Shown: positions 42,083 to 51,781 of the stretch, piece after piece
Position numbering within the stretch: position 1 is the first letter of the stretch
Layout of the letters: each line of letters opens with the position of its first letter
DNA from: JBFGFX01 sp965232455
GTDB lineage: Bacteria > Pseudomonadota > Gammaproteobacteria > Steroidobacterales > Woeseiaceae
Length of the DNA: 64,000 nucleotides
NCBI GenBank assembly: GCA_965232455.1
Contig: OZ246981.1
Location: 2,232,001-2,296,000 of the forward strand
Reading direction: 5' to 3'
Notes under the pieces: model-generated
What the model saw: only the letters and a program-made list of their open reading frames with translations
Told to the model about the DNA's origin: nothing
The model's database searches: none
Translations under genes and position numbers: made by a program

Positions 42083-43308
42083 GTGAGATCCCGAATTTGC
42101 ACACGCAAATCGCGCCTTTCGAGGTTCGCGAAGGCTGTCTTTGCGTAGGGGGGAAAAGCGTCGTCGAAATAATGTCAGGCCTCGCGTCCGTACCGGCATA
42201 CCTCTACGACGCCAATCTCATCAGGCTGCGCATTGAGACGCTGAAGGAAGCCCTGCCTGACGCCGTCAGCCTTCACTACGCGATGAAAGCCAACCCTATG
42301 CCTGACGTCGTCAATCTCGTTGCAGGACTCGTTGACGGACTCGACATCGCTTCCGCCGGCGAACTCGAAGTCGCGCTGCAGTCCGGCTGCGATCCCAAAG
42401 CAATGAGTTTCGCGGGACCCGGAAAAAAGGACTGGGAACTCAAAGCAGCTATCGACGCGGGTATCACTATTAACGTCGAGTCGCCTAACGAGCTAGAGCG
42501 GATAGGCGCGTTGTCGGTTGACGGTTCGGCGAATGTCGCCCTGCGGGTCAACCCCGATTTCGAATTGAAAAGTTCGGGCATGAGAATGTCGGGCGGCCCG
42601 AAGCCATTCGGTATCGATTCCGAGATGATTCCCGGCGTCTTGGGTCGTGTCGGAAAACTGCCGGTTCGGTTTCGCGGATTTCATATTTTTTGCGGCGCAC
42701 AAAATCTTCGGCCAGAATCGATCTGTGAAGCTCAGACCAAGGCGCTCGCATTAGCACTAGAACTATCGGCGCATGCGCCCTCCCCGCCACAATTCATCAA
42801 CGTTGGCGGTGGCTTCGGAATTCCTTACTTCCCGGGCGATGAGCCGCTGAACATTTCCAGCATTTGCGAGAATCTAAAGACGCTCAGCGCACAGCTCGAA
42901 TCTGTTCATCCGGGTTGTGAACTGGTTATCGAGCTAGGTCGCTACCTTGTCGGCGAAGCCGGCGTCTACATCTCGCGCGTCGTCGATAAGAAGGTATCCA
43001 GGGGCCAGACCTACCTGGTGACGGACGGCGGATTACACCATCACCTCTCGGCAAGCGGAAATTTCGGCCAGGTGATCCGAAAGAACTATCCGGTTGCAGT
43101 CGCCAATAGGATTGGCTCCAGCCACACCGAGGTCGTCAGCGTGGTTGGTCCTTTGTGCACGCCGCTCGATCTGCTCGCAAGCAGGATGGAGCTGGCGAGA
43201 GCCGACATCGGCGATCTTATTGGTGTCTTCCAGTCCGGCGCGTACGGGTATTCGGCCAGCCCTCATTCGTTCCTAAGCCATCCTCCACCTGTAGAGCTAT
43301 TGCTCTAG
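42079..43308 (+). CDS. PLP-dependent decarboxylase, exosortase A-associated
   Basis: A 409-residue fold-type III decarboxylase of the LysA/ornithine decarboxylase group, XrtA-associated family TIGR03099. The PLP lysine is Lys70 in LHYAMKANPMPD. FINVGGGFGIPYFPGDEPL binds phosphate, and VVGPLCTPLDLL gives the active-site Cys at the dimer interface. It should decarboxylate an amino acid to an amine, perhaps joined to the acid activated by the coupled ligase. It is translationally coupled to the ligase gene and convergent, with overlap, to the glycosyltransferase at 43297. Confidence 0.93.
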   Translation: MSEIPNLHTQIAPFEVREGCLCVGGKSVVEIMSGLASVPAYLYDANLIRLRIETLKEALPDAVSLHYAMKANPMPDVVNLVAGLVDGLDIASAGELEVALQSGCDPKAMSFAGPGKKDWELKAAIDAGITINVESPNELERIGALSVDGSANVALRVNPDFELKSSGMRMSGGPKPFGIDSEMIPGVLGRVGKLPVRFRGFHIFCGAQNLRPESICEAQTKALALALELSAHAPSPPQFINVGGGFGIPYFPGDEPLNISSICENLKTLSAQLESVHPGCELVIELGRYLVGEAGVYISRVVDKKVSRGQTYLVTDGGLHHHLSASGNFGQVIRKNYPVAVANRIGSSHTEVVSVVGPLCTPLDLLASRMELARADIGDLIGVFQSGAYGYSASPHSFLSHPPPVELLL

Positions 43309-44517
43309 CCCAACTGTCTCAAGACAGATTCTTTCGAAAGTACCCGCTGCGACTCGAAATCCGTACTTCTCTTCGACCAATCGCCTTGCCGAACGCGATA
43401 TCGCCATTTTCTTTTGGTCGTCCGTCAGCAACGCCACCACGTTGTCTGCGAAAACCGCGTCATCGTCAGCGACGAGGAGATGTTCACCGTGCTGAACCGG
43501 GAGGCCTTCGACACCAATGGACGTAGAGACTACCGGTGCCCCCATCGCCATTGCCTCAAACGCTTTGATCCGGGTCCCACCCCCGACGCGCAGGGGGATC
43601 ACGAATGCAGCGGATCCGCCAATGTGATCCCGAACATCATCGACGAAACCGGTAAATTCCCACTCCGGAGCGGAACTGCTGATTTTTCTCACCAGAGATT
43701 CGGGTGGCATCCGACCAACGACCTTCATGCGTGCATCCGGCACTTTAACTTTTATCAATGACCATATATTGTCAAAGAAATGTTCGACCCCGTCGATATT
43801 TGCCATCCAATCCATAGACCCGCAAAACACCACCTGCGGGCTATTCGACGGTTGTTGGTATGAGAAAAATTCTGTGTCGACACCGGTTGGAATAACGCCG
43901 CAGTTGCGAATTTCGTATTCCTCACGAAAAAAATCGCGGTCGCGATCGGACACCGCAACCACTGCATCGAATCGCGACAGCACTGTTTTCTCGAACCGGT
44001 ACATCTTCCGGTATTGATTTCGCCAGATCAGTTTGTGTAGTGGAAACCGCGCGACTTGCCAGTGGCGATGAAAAATCTCGGCTTCAACATTGTGCGTGAA
44101 CATGAGTGACGGTGATGCAAACGAACCGGGCGCGAGTACGGCAGAGTGCGGAAAATCGAAGACGATCAAGTCCGCCCCTTCGTTCAGCACTTGTTCTACG
44201 ATGCGCGCACCCGCTGCATCCCAGTCCGATTGCACGGGAATCGGAAAGCGATGTAATAACCACGCAATTTTTTTTATCAAAAACAATAACTTACCTCTCG
44301 GATTCTGCTCCCAGGTCACATGCTGATCGCAAACAGTATCGATTTGGTCGCCGAACTTCCGGCGCTCGTCCGCAGTGCTCGGCATCACCAATCTGATACC
44401 GAACGCCCCGCCCTTGAGGCCACGCAGAATCTGAGTCGTACGAATTTTCCCGCCCGAGTCGGTCGGAAATAGAAAACGGGGTGATATGAAGATCAGTGTT
44501 TTCCGGTCATTCACCAA
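43297..44517 (-). CDS. Glycosyltransferase family 4 type (GT-B)
   Basis: A 406-residue GT-B enzyme. LIFISPRFLFPTDSGGKIRTT is the Gly-rich acceptor loop, LMFTHNVEAEIFHRHW and VIPTGVDTEFFSYQQP the linker. VVFCGSMDWMANIDGVEHF and LRVGGGTRIKAFEAMAMGAP form the donor site with E-x7-E. It resembles the exosortase-associated TIGR03087 group but less closely than the gene at 50588. It overlaps the dehydrogenase gene by 7 bp and so is the distal gene of that operon. Confidence 0.87.
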   Translation of the reverse strand: MVNDRKTLIFISPRFLFPTDSGGKIRTTQILRGLKGGAFGIRLVMPSTADERRKFGDQIDTVCDQHVTWEQNPRGKLLFLIKKIAWLLHRFPIPVQSDWDAAGARIVEQVLNEGADLIVFDFPHSAVLAPGSFASPSLMFTHNVEAEIFHRHWQVARFPLHKLIWRNQYRKMYRFEKTVLSRFDAVVAVSDRDRDFFREEYEIRNCGVIPTGVDTEFFSYQQPSNSPQVVFCGSMDWMANIDGVEHFFDNIWSLIKVKVPDARMKVVGRMPPESLVRKISSSAPEWEFTGFVDDVRDHIGGSAAFVIPLRVGGGTRIKAFEAMAMGAPVVSTSIGVEGLPVQHGEHLLVADDDAVFADNVVALLTDDQKKMAISRSARRLVEEKYGFRVAAGTFERICLETVGLEQ

Positions 44518-45827
44518 CAGATGCCCCGGTACTCGCCACGCAGTCGCGCCGGTTCCGGCACACCCGCTAGATCAAGGATGAACTGACTGTCCTGGCTGTG
44601 CTTGTAGAGATCGGACATGATCTCCTTGTCAGACAAACCGACCACGACGATAGCGGCACCTTGCATGGCTTCCTCGACACTCTCACACATCAAGGAACCG
44701 ATGTGCGGCACCACTTCTTCAATATAGCGCTTATTGGCGCCAATCAGCTGTGATACCCGCACTTCGGGATCATAGATCTTCAGATTCATGCCCTTGCCTA
44801 TCAGGCGCTCGACCAGATCGACCAACGGACTTTCTCTGAGGTCATCCGTGCCACTCTTGAAGCTAAGGCCAATCATGCCGATAGAGCGCTCACCACGATC
44901 GAGAATCATGTTCGCCGCGTGGTCAACGTGCAGACGATTGCTGGGCAAGAGCCCGGCCAGCATGGGTACTTCGACATCGTGAGACCTAGCGAGATATAGC
45001 AGGGCACGGAGATCCTTGGGCAAGCACGAACCACCAAACGCGAATCCCGGCCGAAGATAGGCAGTCGAAATATTCAACTGCTTATCCTCACACAGCAGAT
45101 CCATTACGCTATTGGAGTCAGAACCCAGCGCCTGGCAGATTCGCCCGATTTCGTTTGCGAACCCAATCTTCAACGCGTGAAACGTATTGCAGGCATATTT
45201 CAAAGTCTCCGCTGTTCGGATATCGGTCTCGATAAACTTGCAGGGAAGATGGCCGAAAACATTCTTCAGTTGCACGGCCGCGTTTTCATCTGCAACGCCA
45301 ACAACCGTCATTGGCGGGAAATCGTAGTCCTTCACAGAACAGCCCTCGCGAAGAAATTCCGGCTGGAAACACACCGAGAAATCTTTCTGCGCAGTTTTAC
45401 CGGAGTGCTTTTCCAATATTGGAATTACGACCTCTTCAACGGTGCCTGGCTGGACAGTGGAACGTATGACGATTGTATGTGGCTGCTCTTTCGCTTTTAG
45501 CGCTGCGCCTATCTGCTCTGACAGTCGTGTCAGGGCCTTCAGATTTTGACTACCGTTGGACGCAGACGGCGTGCCGACACAGACAAATGACAGGTCTGTA
45601 TCTGCGATCGCCTCTGCCGCATTGTTGGTCACTTTGATGCGTCCGGACGCTACGACATCGTCCACCAGCTCCAGAATGCCCGTCTCGACAATTGGCGACT
45701 TGCCGGATGCGATCAAATCCAGCTTGCCCTGGTCGATATCGACACCGATGACTTCATGCCCGTCCCTGCCAAGGCACGCAAGCGACACCGCTCCAACGTA
45801 GCCGAGCCCGAAAATACTGATTTTCAT
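44511..45827 (-). CDS. GDP-mannose 6-dehydrogenase-like (UDP-Glc/GDP-Man dehydrogenase family)
   Basis: A 438-residue NAD-dependent sugar dehydrogenase. The N-terminus MKISIFGLGYVGAVSLACLG is the NAD loop. The catalytic Cys is residue 268 in FAFGGSCLPKDLRAL, the same number as in Pseudomonas AlgD, and the overall length (about 436) also equals AlgD. It oxidises GDP-mannose to GDP-mannuronate in two steps; UDP-glucose remains possible, but LRPGFAFGGS and Cys268 favour the AlgD group. It predicts a uronic acid in the polymer. It lies between two glycosyltransferase genes on the minus strand. Confidence 0.88.
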   Translation of the reverse strand: MKISIFGLGYVGAVSLACLGRDGHEVIGVDIDQGKLDLIASGKSPIVETGILELVDDVVASGRIKVTNNAAEAIADTDLSFVCVGTPSASNGSQNLKALTRLSEQIGAALKAKEQPHTIVIRSTVQPGTVEEVVIPILEKHSGKTAQKDFSVCFQPEFLREGCSVKDYDFPPMTVVGVADENAAVQLKNVFGHLPCKFIETDIRTAETLKYACNTFHALKIGFANEIGRICQALGSDSNSVMDLLCEDKQLNISTAYLRPGFAFGGSCLPKDLRALLYLARSHDVEVPMLAGLLPSNRLHVDHAANMILDRGERSIGMIGLSFKSGTDDLRESPLVDLVERLIGKGMNLKIYDPEVRVSQLIGANKRYIEEVVPHIGSLMCESVEEAMQGAAIVVVGLSDKEIMSDLYKHSQDSQFILDLAGVPEPARLRGEYRGICW

Positions 45828-45913
45828 AATTCACCTTCTAGACGTTGTTGTGATCGCCCCTCATCATGACTCGCGACAGGCGGCCCTAATGTGATGGGAG
45901 TCTACATATTGCA

Positions 45914-47083
45914 CTAATTTTTCAATGCTTTATCTGTCATTAGGCCTTGCAATCCTGCGATCGTATCCTGCCAGGAGAACCGCATTGCGAACTGACGAAG
46001 ACGATCTCTATGAGTGCCGCGACTCGACAACGTCCGCCACGCTGCGGCAAGACCTTCGGCACTGCGAGCAGACACCATCTCGCCACAGCACGACTCGGTG
46101 AGCAGCTCCGGAATTCCACCAACGGGCGTCGCCAGCACGGGAGTGCCGCAGGCAAGACTTTCAAGAATGACGTTGGGCATACCCTCCCGCTCTGACATGA
46201 GTATCAGGGCATCGGCCCTACGATACTGTGCGCGAAGTGCCTTCGTGTCCAGAGTTCCCGTGAAAGTGACTCGGTCCGAAACGCCGAGTTTCCTGGTCAA
46301 TTCGAGGAGAGCAGCTTTCGCCGGACCCCTGCCCGCGATAACGAGGCGGGATTGCGGCAGCTGGTGAATAAACCGAATCGCGATATCGTGCCCCTTCGAA
46401 TACTTCAACGCACCGACAGATAGAAACCTCGAACTGCCGGATGCCGATTCCCTTGTAGCCGGCTTTTCGTCACCCGGACAAAAGAACTCAAGGTCTACGC
46501 CGTTACGTAATACATGAATCTTCTCGCCTGGCATACCCAGATTTCGCATCGCGTCCGCCAACGCCTCGCTGACTGCAATCAGGGCACTTGCTCCATACGC
46601 TGCCTCCAGCATCTGTTTTCTCGGCGATGCGTAGCAAGCGATAAGGTTGATATCAGATCCTCGGGCCGTCACCAGGTACGGCAGTTTGCATTCCTTTGCC
46701 AACATCGATGCCGCAACACCGTCCGGATAAAAGTAATGTGCGTCGACCAAGGCCACCGATTTCGTCATGACGCATTCGCGAAATACCCGGCGCGAAGCAC
46801 GCGCCATCAGACCTGGCGCGAGATTCATTCCTATCTTCGGGATGACCGGGTAGCGATTGTGAATGATGTCGACATCGTAACGCCGGTCTCGCCTTATGAC
46901 TGCCGCGGATTCCCCAAAACGGCCAAAGATCCGACCGCGAAACGGAAACCACGGTACCGGGGAAATAACAGTCGACTGAATTGTCGTGCGACTAATCAGT
47001 TCTCTTAAACGCCTTTCGACAAAGACCCCATGGCTTGAATCGACATTATTTGGATAGAGACTTGAAAAAGTTAAAATTTGCAC
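45914..47083 (-). CDS. Glycosyltransferase family 4 type (GT-B)
   Basis: A protein of about 389 residues with GT-B architecture. The start VQILTFSSLYPNNVDSSHGV is typical; YDVDIIHNRYPVIPKIG, DAHYFYPDGVAASMLAKE and TARGSDINLIACY form the N domain. LSVGALKYSKGHDIAIRFI and LILMSEREGMPNVILESLACG form the donor site with E-x7-E. The start at GTG 47083 avoids a 49-bp overlap that an ATG at 47152 would make with the amidotransferase gene; no clear ribosome site separates the two. It transfers a sugar in the cytoplasm. Confidence 0.85.
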   Translation of the reverse strand: MQILTFSSLYPNNVDSSHGVFVERRLRELISRTTIQSTVISPVPWFPFRGRIFGRFGESAAVIRRDRRYDVDIIHNRYPVIPKIGMNLAPGLMARASRRVFRECVMTKSVALVDAHYFYPDGVAASMLAKECKLPYLVTARGSDINLIACYASPRKQMLEAAYGASALIAVSEALADAMRNLGMPGEKIHVLRNGVDLEFFCPGDEKPATRESASGSSRFLSVGALKYSKGHDIAIRFIHQLPQSRLVIAGRGPAKAALLELTRKLGVSDRVTFTGTLDTKALRAQYRRADALILMSEREGMPNVILESLACGTPVLATPVGGIPELLTESCCGEMVSARSAEGLAAAWRTLSSRGTHRDRLRQFAMRFSWQDTIAGLQGLMTDKALKN

Positions 47084-47103
47084 GGAGAGTGACCGGTCAA
47101 CAC

Positions 47104-48999
47104 TCAGTTGGCAAGTGACTGGTAGAACCCTGCGAATACCAACAAAGCCCATATTGGCGGGCTATGGTCTCGTGTGCCGGACAAATGCTGTTTTAGTAGA
47201 TGCTCGATGAAGTCCATGTCGAATATGTTCGAGTCGCGCATGGCCTCGCCAAGCAGTCTGTCCCGAATCGTTTGCCTCAACGGTCCCCGAAACCATGACG
47301 CCAGCGGCACGGCAAAGCCCATCTTGTCGCGATATAGAATGTCGTTGGATACGCGCCCTTCTTGTGCTTTCTTGAATATGTATTTACCCTCGCGTCCCTT
47401 CAGTTTCAGCGAGGATGGCAGCGTACACACCCAACCTGCGAACTCTGGATCCAGAATAGGAACCCTCACTTCCAGGCCATGCGCCATACTGGCTCGGTCG
47501 ACTTTCGTCAGAATGTCGCCCGGAAGATAGGTTTTTATGTCCAGGTACTGAATCCGCGATAACTCGTCGTCGGTGTCGCAGTTGACAATATGGTCATTGA
47601 ACACCTCCCTCGCCGTATACCCCTGTAGTGAGTTCTTAAAGGCCGTAGTAAACAGCTTGCCATGAAGGTCATTGGGTAGGATGGACACGCTGTGCATGTA
47701 CGCGTCAAGGCTGTCGCGTGCGATCGCCTGCAGAGTCGATTTGGCGCGAAAAATTCTGGGTGCCCAGTCCAATTTCGGATAGATACTGCCTGCTAAACCA
47801 AATAGATTTCGGCGCAGGAATCCCGGAATTGCACTTCTGACATTCTGCTCGTTCATATGCCAACGATACCGTCGGTAGCCGGCGAATACTTCGTCACCTC
47901 CATCTCCGGAGAGCGCTACCGTCACATGTTTCCTCGCCAATTCGCATACACGATATGTCGGGATCGCCGAACTATCGGCGAAAGGTTCGTCATAGATGTC
48001 TGGAATCTTGTCGACGAGTCCAAAGTCGTCGGCCTCAACCTGCTCAACATGGTGATCAGCCCGCAATCTTTCGGCAACTTTTTGCGCGTGGCCTGCTTCA
48101 TTGAACGCCGGGTCACCAAAAGAAATCGAACAGGTATTTACCGGCTCATCACTGATCCCGGCCATTGCCGTTACGACGGCACTCGAATCAACGCCCCCGG
48201 ACAGAAATGCTCCTAACGGGACGTCTGCAATCATCCTTCTTTTGGTAGCCGCGATGAATTTCGCGTTCAACTCCTCGCATATCTGATTCTCATCCGTGTA
48301 GTTGGTATCGACATCGAAACTTATGTCCCAATATCGATGCGGCGAGACGTTTCGATCGCCCCGCCTGACCTTTAGAAAATAGCCGGGCGGCAATTTCTTT
48401 ACCGACTTGAAAACGGTTTTCGGGTCCGGGACGTAGCCGAATGTCATGTAGTCCTCAACGGCGGTCTCCTCTATGTCGCGCTCGATGAGTGGATGTAACA
48501 TGAGTGATTTCAGCTCGGAAGCAAAAGCCATCTGACCGTTCTTTAACACACTGTAATATAGGGGTTTTTTTCCAAATCGGTCACGCGCGAGAAAGACCGT
48601 TTCGCGGTTACGGTCCCAAATGGCGAATGCGAACATGCCGTGCAGATGCTCCAGACAGGACTCTCCCCATTGCTCCCACGCGTGCACAATTACTTCGGTG
48701 TCGCAGTGGGTTCGGAATGTGTGTCCGGCGGCACTCAGCTCCTTCATAAGGTCGGCAAAATCGTATATTTCTCCGTTGAACGTGACGGCAACCGTACCGT
48801 CCTCGTTAAACATTGGCTGCGAGCCGCCTTCAAGGTCGATAATGGAAAGGCGCCTGTGGCCGAGCCCAACACCGGGTTCAAAATGGTAGCCGCTACCATC
48901 CGGGCCCCTGTGGATCAGCGCGTCGTTCATCGCACGAAGAAGGTCTTGATTGATACATCGCCTTTCAGACAGATCAACGATTCCGGATATGCCGCACAT
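47104..48999 (-). CDS. XrtA-associated amidotransferase (asparagine synthase family)
   Basis: A 631-residue AsnB-type enzyme. Cys2 of MCGISGIVDLS is the glutaminase nucleophile, RHRGPDGS-type IHRGPDGSGYHF and FNGEIYDFADL complete the Ntn domain. LSGGVDSSAVV is the PP-loop and ALSGDGGDEVFAGYRRY the synthetase block. Length and context fit the exosortase A amidotransferase family (TIGR03108). It uses glutamine and ATP to amidate a carboxylate; here a uronic acid or amino acid substituent of the EPS is likely (inference). Its ATG overlaps the XrtA stop by one base (TAATG). Confidence 0.93.
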   Translation of the reverse strand: MCGISGIVDLSERRCINQDLLRAMNDALIHRGPDGSGYHFEPGVGLGHRRLSIIDLEGGSQPMFNEDGTVAVTFNGEIYDFADLMKELSAAGHTFRTHCDTEVIVHAWEQWGESCLEHLHGMFAFAIWDRNRETVFLARDRFGKKPLYYSVLKNGQMAFASELKSLMLHPLIERDIEETAVEDYMTFGYVPDPKTVFKSVKKLPPGYFLKVRRGDRNVSPHRYWDISFDVDTNYTDENQICEELNAKFIAATKRRMIADVPLGAFLSGGVDSSAVVTAMAGISDEPVNTCSISFGDPAFNEAGHAQKVAERLRADHHVEQVEADDFGLVDKIPDIYDEPFADSSAIPTYRVCELARKHVTVALSGDGGDEVFAGYRRYRWHMNEQNVRSAIPGFLRRNLFGLAGSIYPKLDWAPRIFRAKSTLQAIARDSLDAYMHSVSILPNDLHGKLFTTAFKNSLQGYTAREVFNDHIVNCDTDDELSRIQYLDIKTYLPGDILTKVDRASMAHGLEVRVPILDPEFAGWVCTLPSSLKLKGREGKYIFKKAQEGRVSNDILYRDKMGFAVPLASWFRGPLRQTIRDRLLGEAMRDSNIFDMDFIEHLLKQHLSGTRDHSPPIWALLVFAGFYQSLAN

Positions 49000-50591
49000 T
49001 AGTCGCTCTCCGTGTATGCACGACCAAGACTGCAGTTAGCCTGAGGTAGCGCCGTGCCAAGACATTTACGGATCGCACCGTATGAATCGCCAAGAAAAGC
49101 CTGGAGTATTTCAGGGCTACGTTCCTGTTCGATTACAGAGACGACAATCACCGAGGATATGCCAGGTCTTCCTTTCAGCAAGCTGTATGCCTCACGTAGC
49201 TTTGTCCTGAAGCTGCTTAGGACAACGTCGCCATCAACTTCGTACCAATATAGGAAATGCCTCACTAGACCGTGCTTCACGGCGATCGCTTTCAACACTT
49301 GGATTGCTTCTCCGTCACGAAGCTCTATCGTTGCGGTGCGCGTATCGAGCAGGCGCCATTCGTTGGCGCCGATGAAAGAATTAGATCTACTAGCAAGTTC
49401 ACTTCCTTGTCGCTGCCCGACGTAGCGAATCAAAGCAACGTCGACCTGCGCCTCCACGTTCCAATAGCGGCCGAAAAATTCTTGTGGTGTTCCTACCAAC
49501 GAGGGCAACCATTCCGGCTCCAACGTTACTGCTCCCTGCCATCCCGCTACGATGTCCGGCAAACCATTCAACAACGCTGTTTCCTGCGCTTTTTCGGTTG
49601 CAAGCGCATGACTGGCCAGCGGTGCAGGCGTCGTCGCAGCTGCTGTCGCCAAAAGGACAAATATCTGCACACTCGGCGGCCGAACTGATCGCGCGCCTCG
49701 GATATTGGCGACCACAAGCTCATGATCGGGCGGGTTACCATCACGGAAACGACCGCCAACGAGAAACATCAAACCAATCACTACGCCAAAAAATATCCAT
49801 CCGTAAATCAGATGATCGACGCCAATCGCGTACTTCATGTCGCTGTAGTAAGCAATGGCGATGATTCCGTAAGCACGAACTCCATTCGCAACAATCGGCA
49901 ACGCTATTGAAAACGCAATGAATACAAGACGCTTATAGGTTTTCGTAAATGACAAGTAGGCGTAGAGCGTGCCCAACGCCATTGATGCTAGAAGGTAGCG
50001 AATACCACTGCAGGCTTCCGCGACCTCGAAGTTCCCTGCCGGTATGATCAAGAAGAGGCCGTCCCTGAAAACTGGTATACCGGTAAGCCGTAACAGTCCG
50101 ACGGCGAAGTCCGCCGTGATCTCTTGTAGTTCTGGAACCCAGAATTCTCCGAATGGTACCGCGAAAAACAAGTAAGCAAGGGGGAAAGCGATCGCCCGAG
50201 CAAAGGAGACGCCCAATATTGTCAGTACAGCAGCAGGGATCATGGCTGTTACAGCGAAATGTTTCCCGACTTGAATGCCTAATAGGTCCGCGACAAACCA
50301 GATTGTCGAAAAACCCAATAGAAGAAAGAGTCCCGGAACATATGTTTGCGGCAGAATCGACGCAAGCTGTGGCCATTTCCGCCAGACAAGATAAAGACAA
50401 ATTGGCAGAATGATGAATCCGTGCAGAAATGTATCTGACTGGAGGTATATGGCAATCATCGACCGATAGGTGTCGAAATAGGCGATCGACACAATTGCGA
50501 GTGCGCCGAAAAGCGCAAAAATATAGTACGGCAACAAACTCGGCGCCGTCGAGTCCTGCCTGATCAAGTTAGTTTCCGCTGATCCTCTCAA
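48999..50591 (-). CDS. xrtA: Exosortase A (XrtA/EpsH) with fused EpsI domain
   Basis: A 530-residue inner-membrane protein with about eight helices in the first 300 residues, then a soluble EpsI domain. The transpeptidase-like residues are all present: Cys in FEVAEACSGIRYLLASM, Arg in IVANGVRAYGIIAIAY, and His in IGVDHLIYGWIFFG. The EpsI part begins LPDIVAGWQGAV and includes VALIRYVGQRQGSEL and RHFLYWYEVDG. XrtA processes PEP-CTERM proteins and is tied to EPS export. No ATG exists; a TTG at 50591 overlaps the upstream stop (TTGA) and is taken as start. A TTG at 50651 would overlap the upstream gene by 64 bp. Confidence 0.93.
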   Translation of the reverse strand: MRGSAETNLIRQDSTAPSLLPYYIFALFGALAIVSIAYFDTYRSMIAIYLQSDTFLHGFIILPICLYLVWRKWPQLASILPQTYVPGLFLLLGFSTIWFVADLLGIQVGKHFAVTAMIPAAVLTILGVSFARAIAFPLAYLFFAVPFGEFWVPELQEITADFAVGLLRLTGIPVFRDGLFLIIPAGNFEVAEACSGIRYLLASMALGTLYAYLSFTKTYKRLVFIAFSIALPIVANGVRAYGIIAIAYYSDMKYAIGVDHLIYGWIFFGVVIGLMFLVGGRFRDGNPPDHELVVANIRGARSVRPPSVQIFVLLATAAATTPAPLASHALATEKAQETALLNGLPDIVAGWQGAVTLEPEWLPSLVGTPQEFFGRYWNVEAQVDVALIRYVGQRQGSELASRSNSFIGANEWRLLDTRTATIELRDGEAIQVLKAIAVKHGLVRHFLYWYEVDGDVVLSSFRTKLREAYSLLKGRPGISSVIVVSVIEQERSPEILQAFLGDSYGAIRKCLGTALPQANCSLGRAYTESD

Positions 50592-51781
50592 GATGACATT
50601 CTCGCCACAGAATCGATTATCGAGTCCAATTTTGCCATCGATGCCAGCCAACTATGGCTTGATAAAACGCGCTGGCGTCCGGCCACCGATAACTTCCGCC
50701 GCAGGTCGGCATTCTCTAGCAACATAACTGTCTTCTCGACATACTCTTCCAACGACGCGGCGACCAGAAGGTGTTCTCCGGGCCGCGCATCGACCCCTCC
50801 TGCCGCATTCTGGCTGCAGATCACAGGAACACCCATCGCCATGGACTCGAGAATTTTGTTCTGGGTTCCGCGAGCAATGGCTAGTGGCGCGACAGACAAT
50901 GCCGAGCCACTGACATAGTCCCTTACGTCCGGCACTGTTCCCGTCACGCTGATGCCTTCTCTGCCTGCAAGTTTCAGAATTTCGACCGTTGGTTCCGCGC
51001 CGACAATGGTTAGTTTTGTCGCTGGCCGACGCGCCTGGATGAGCGGCAGTACATCGTTGCAGAAATAAAGCATCGCCCGTTGGTTGGGATAGTAGTCCAT
51101 TCGCCCAATAAAACAGATCTGATTGGGATCGTAGGAAGTGTCAGTCGGCGAAAAGAACTCGGCATCTACGCCATTTGGAAACCAGTCCGTTTGCGGAGCT
51201 GCATTAAAATCGCGCAATGTCTCCAATTCGGCCTGCGTCGTGCAGGTCGACATGTCAAATTGGCGCGCCAATCTCTTCTCTTCTCGACAAAGCTTGTTGC
51301 CCTCGAGCCAGTACCCCATCGAAAGCGGGAAACGTCGGTAGGTTGAATAATCCAACCATTTTTGCGAATCCATATCACCGAAATCCAGAATGGAGGGAAC
51401 ACTCTCGGCTGACCTGACGTACTGTGCAACGGATGAACAATGCACGAATACCAAGTCATAGCTGGAGCGATCAAGTTCCTCGCGTATTTGCCGGTGAAGA
51501 CTGCGCGAATAGAAATACCCCATGCTCGACGGCACGAGCGTTGGCAGCCTTGCAATCATCTGCGTTACAGCTGCCGCCGGGTTGATCTGGCCCACGAGGA
51601 GCTTGTCACAGTATTCTCGCAATGGTTGACCTTCGGCCATTTCCTCTTCAGATCGCGCCAGCGAGCCAACAGTGACGTGGTGACCGGACTCCTTGAGGTG
51701 CCGAATGATATTGAACGGCCGAATCTTCCCACCTCGTTTCGGTGGGAATGGCAGCCGGTGGCAGACGAACAGTATCTTCAT
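50588..51781 (-). CDS. Glycosyltransferase, PEP-CTERM/EpsH1-associated (TIGR03087)
   Basis: A 397-residue GT-B enzyme of the exosortase-linked family TIGR03087. It begins MKILFVCHRLPFPPKRGGK, then shows SILDFGDMDSQKWLDYS, FPNGVDAEFFSPTDTSYDP, ICFIGRMDYYPNQRAM and APLAIARGTQNKILESMAMG with E-x7-E. Its ATG overlaps the upstream amidotransferase stop by one base (TGATG), and its own stop overlaps the xrtA start, so it is embedded in the core operon. It adds a sugar to the repeat unit. Confidence 0.93.
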   Translation of the reverse strand: MKILFVCHRLPFPPKRGGKIRPFNIIRHLKESGHHVTVGSLARSEEEMAEGQPLREYCDKLLVGQINPAAAVTQMIARLPTLVPSSMGYFYSRSLHRQIREELDRSSYDLVFVHCSSVAQYVRSAESVPSILDFGDMDSQKWLDYSTYRRFPLSMGYWLEGNKLCREEKRLARQFDMSTCTTQAELETLRDFNAAPQTDWFPNGVDAEFFSPTDTSYDPNQICFIGRMDYYPNQRAMLYFCNDVLPLIQARRPATKLTIVGAEPTVEILKLAGREGISVTGTVPDVRDYVSGSALSVAPLAIARGTQNKILESMAMGVPVICSQNAAGGVDARPGEHLLVAASLEEYVEKTVMLLENADLRRKLSVAGRQRVLSSHSWLASMAKLDSIIDSVARMSS

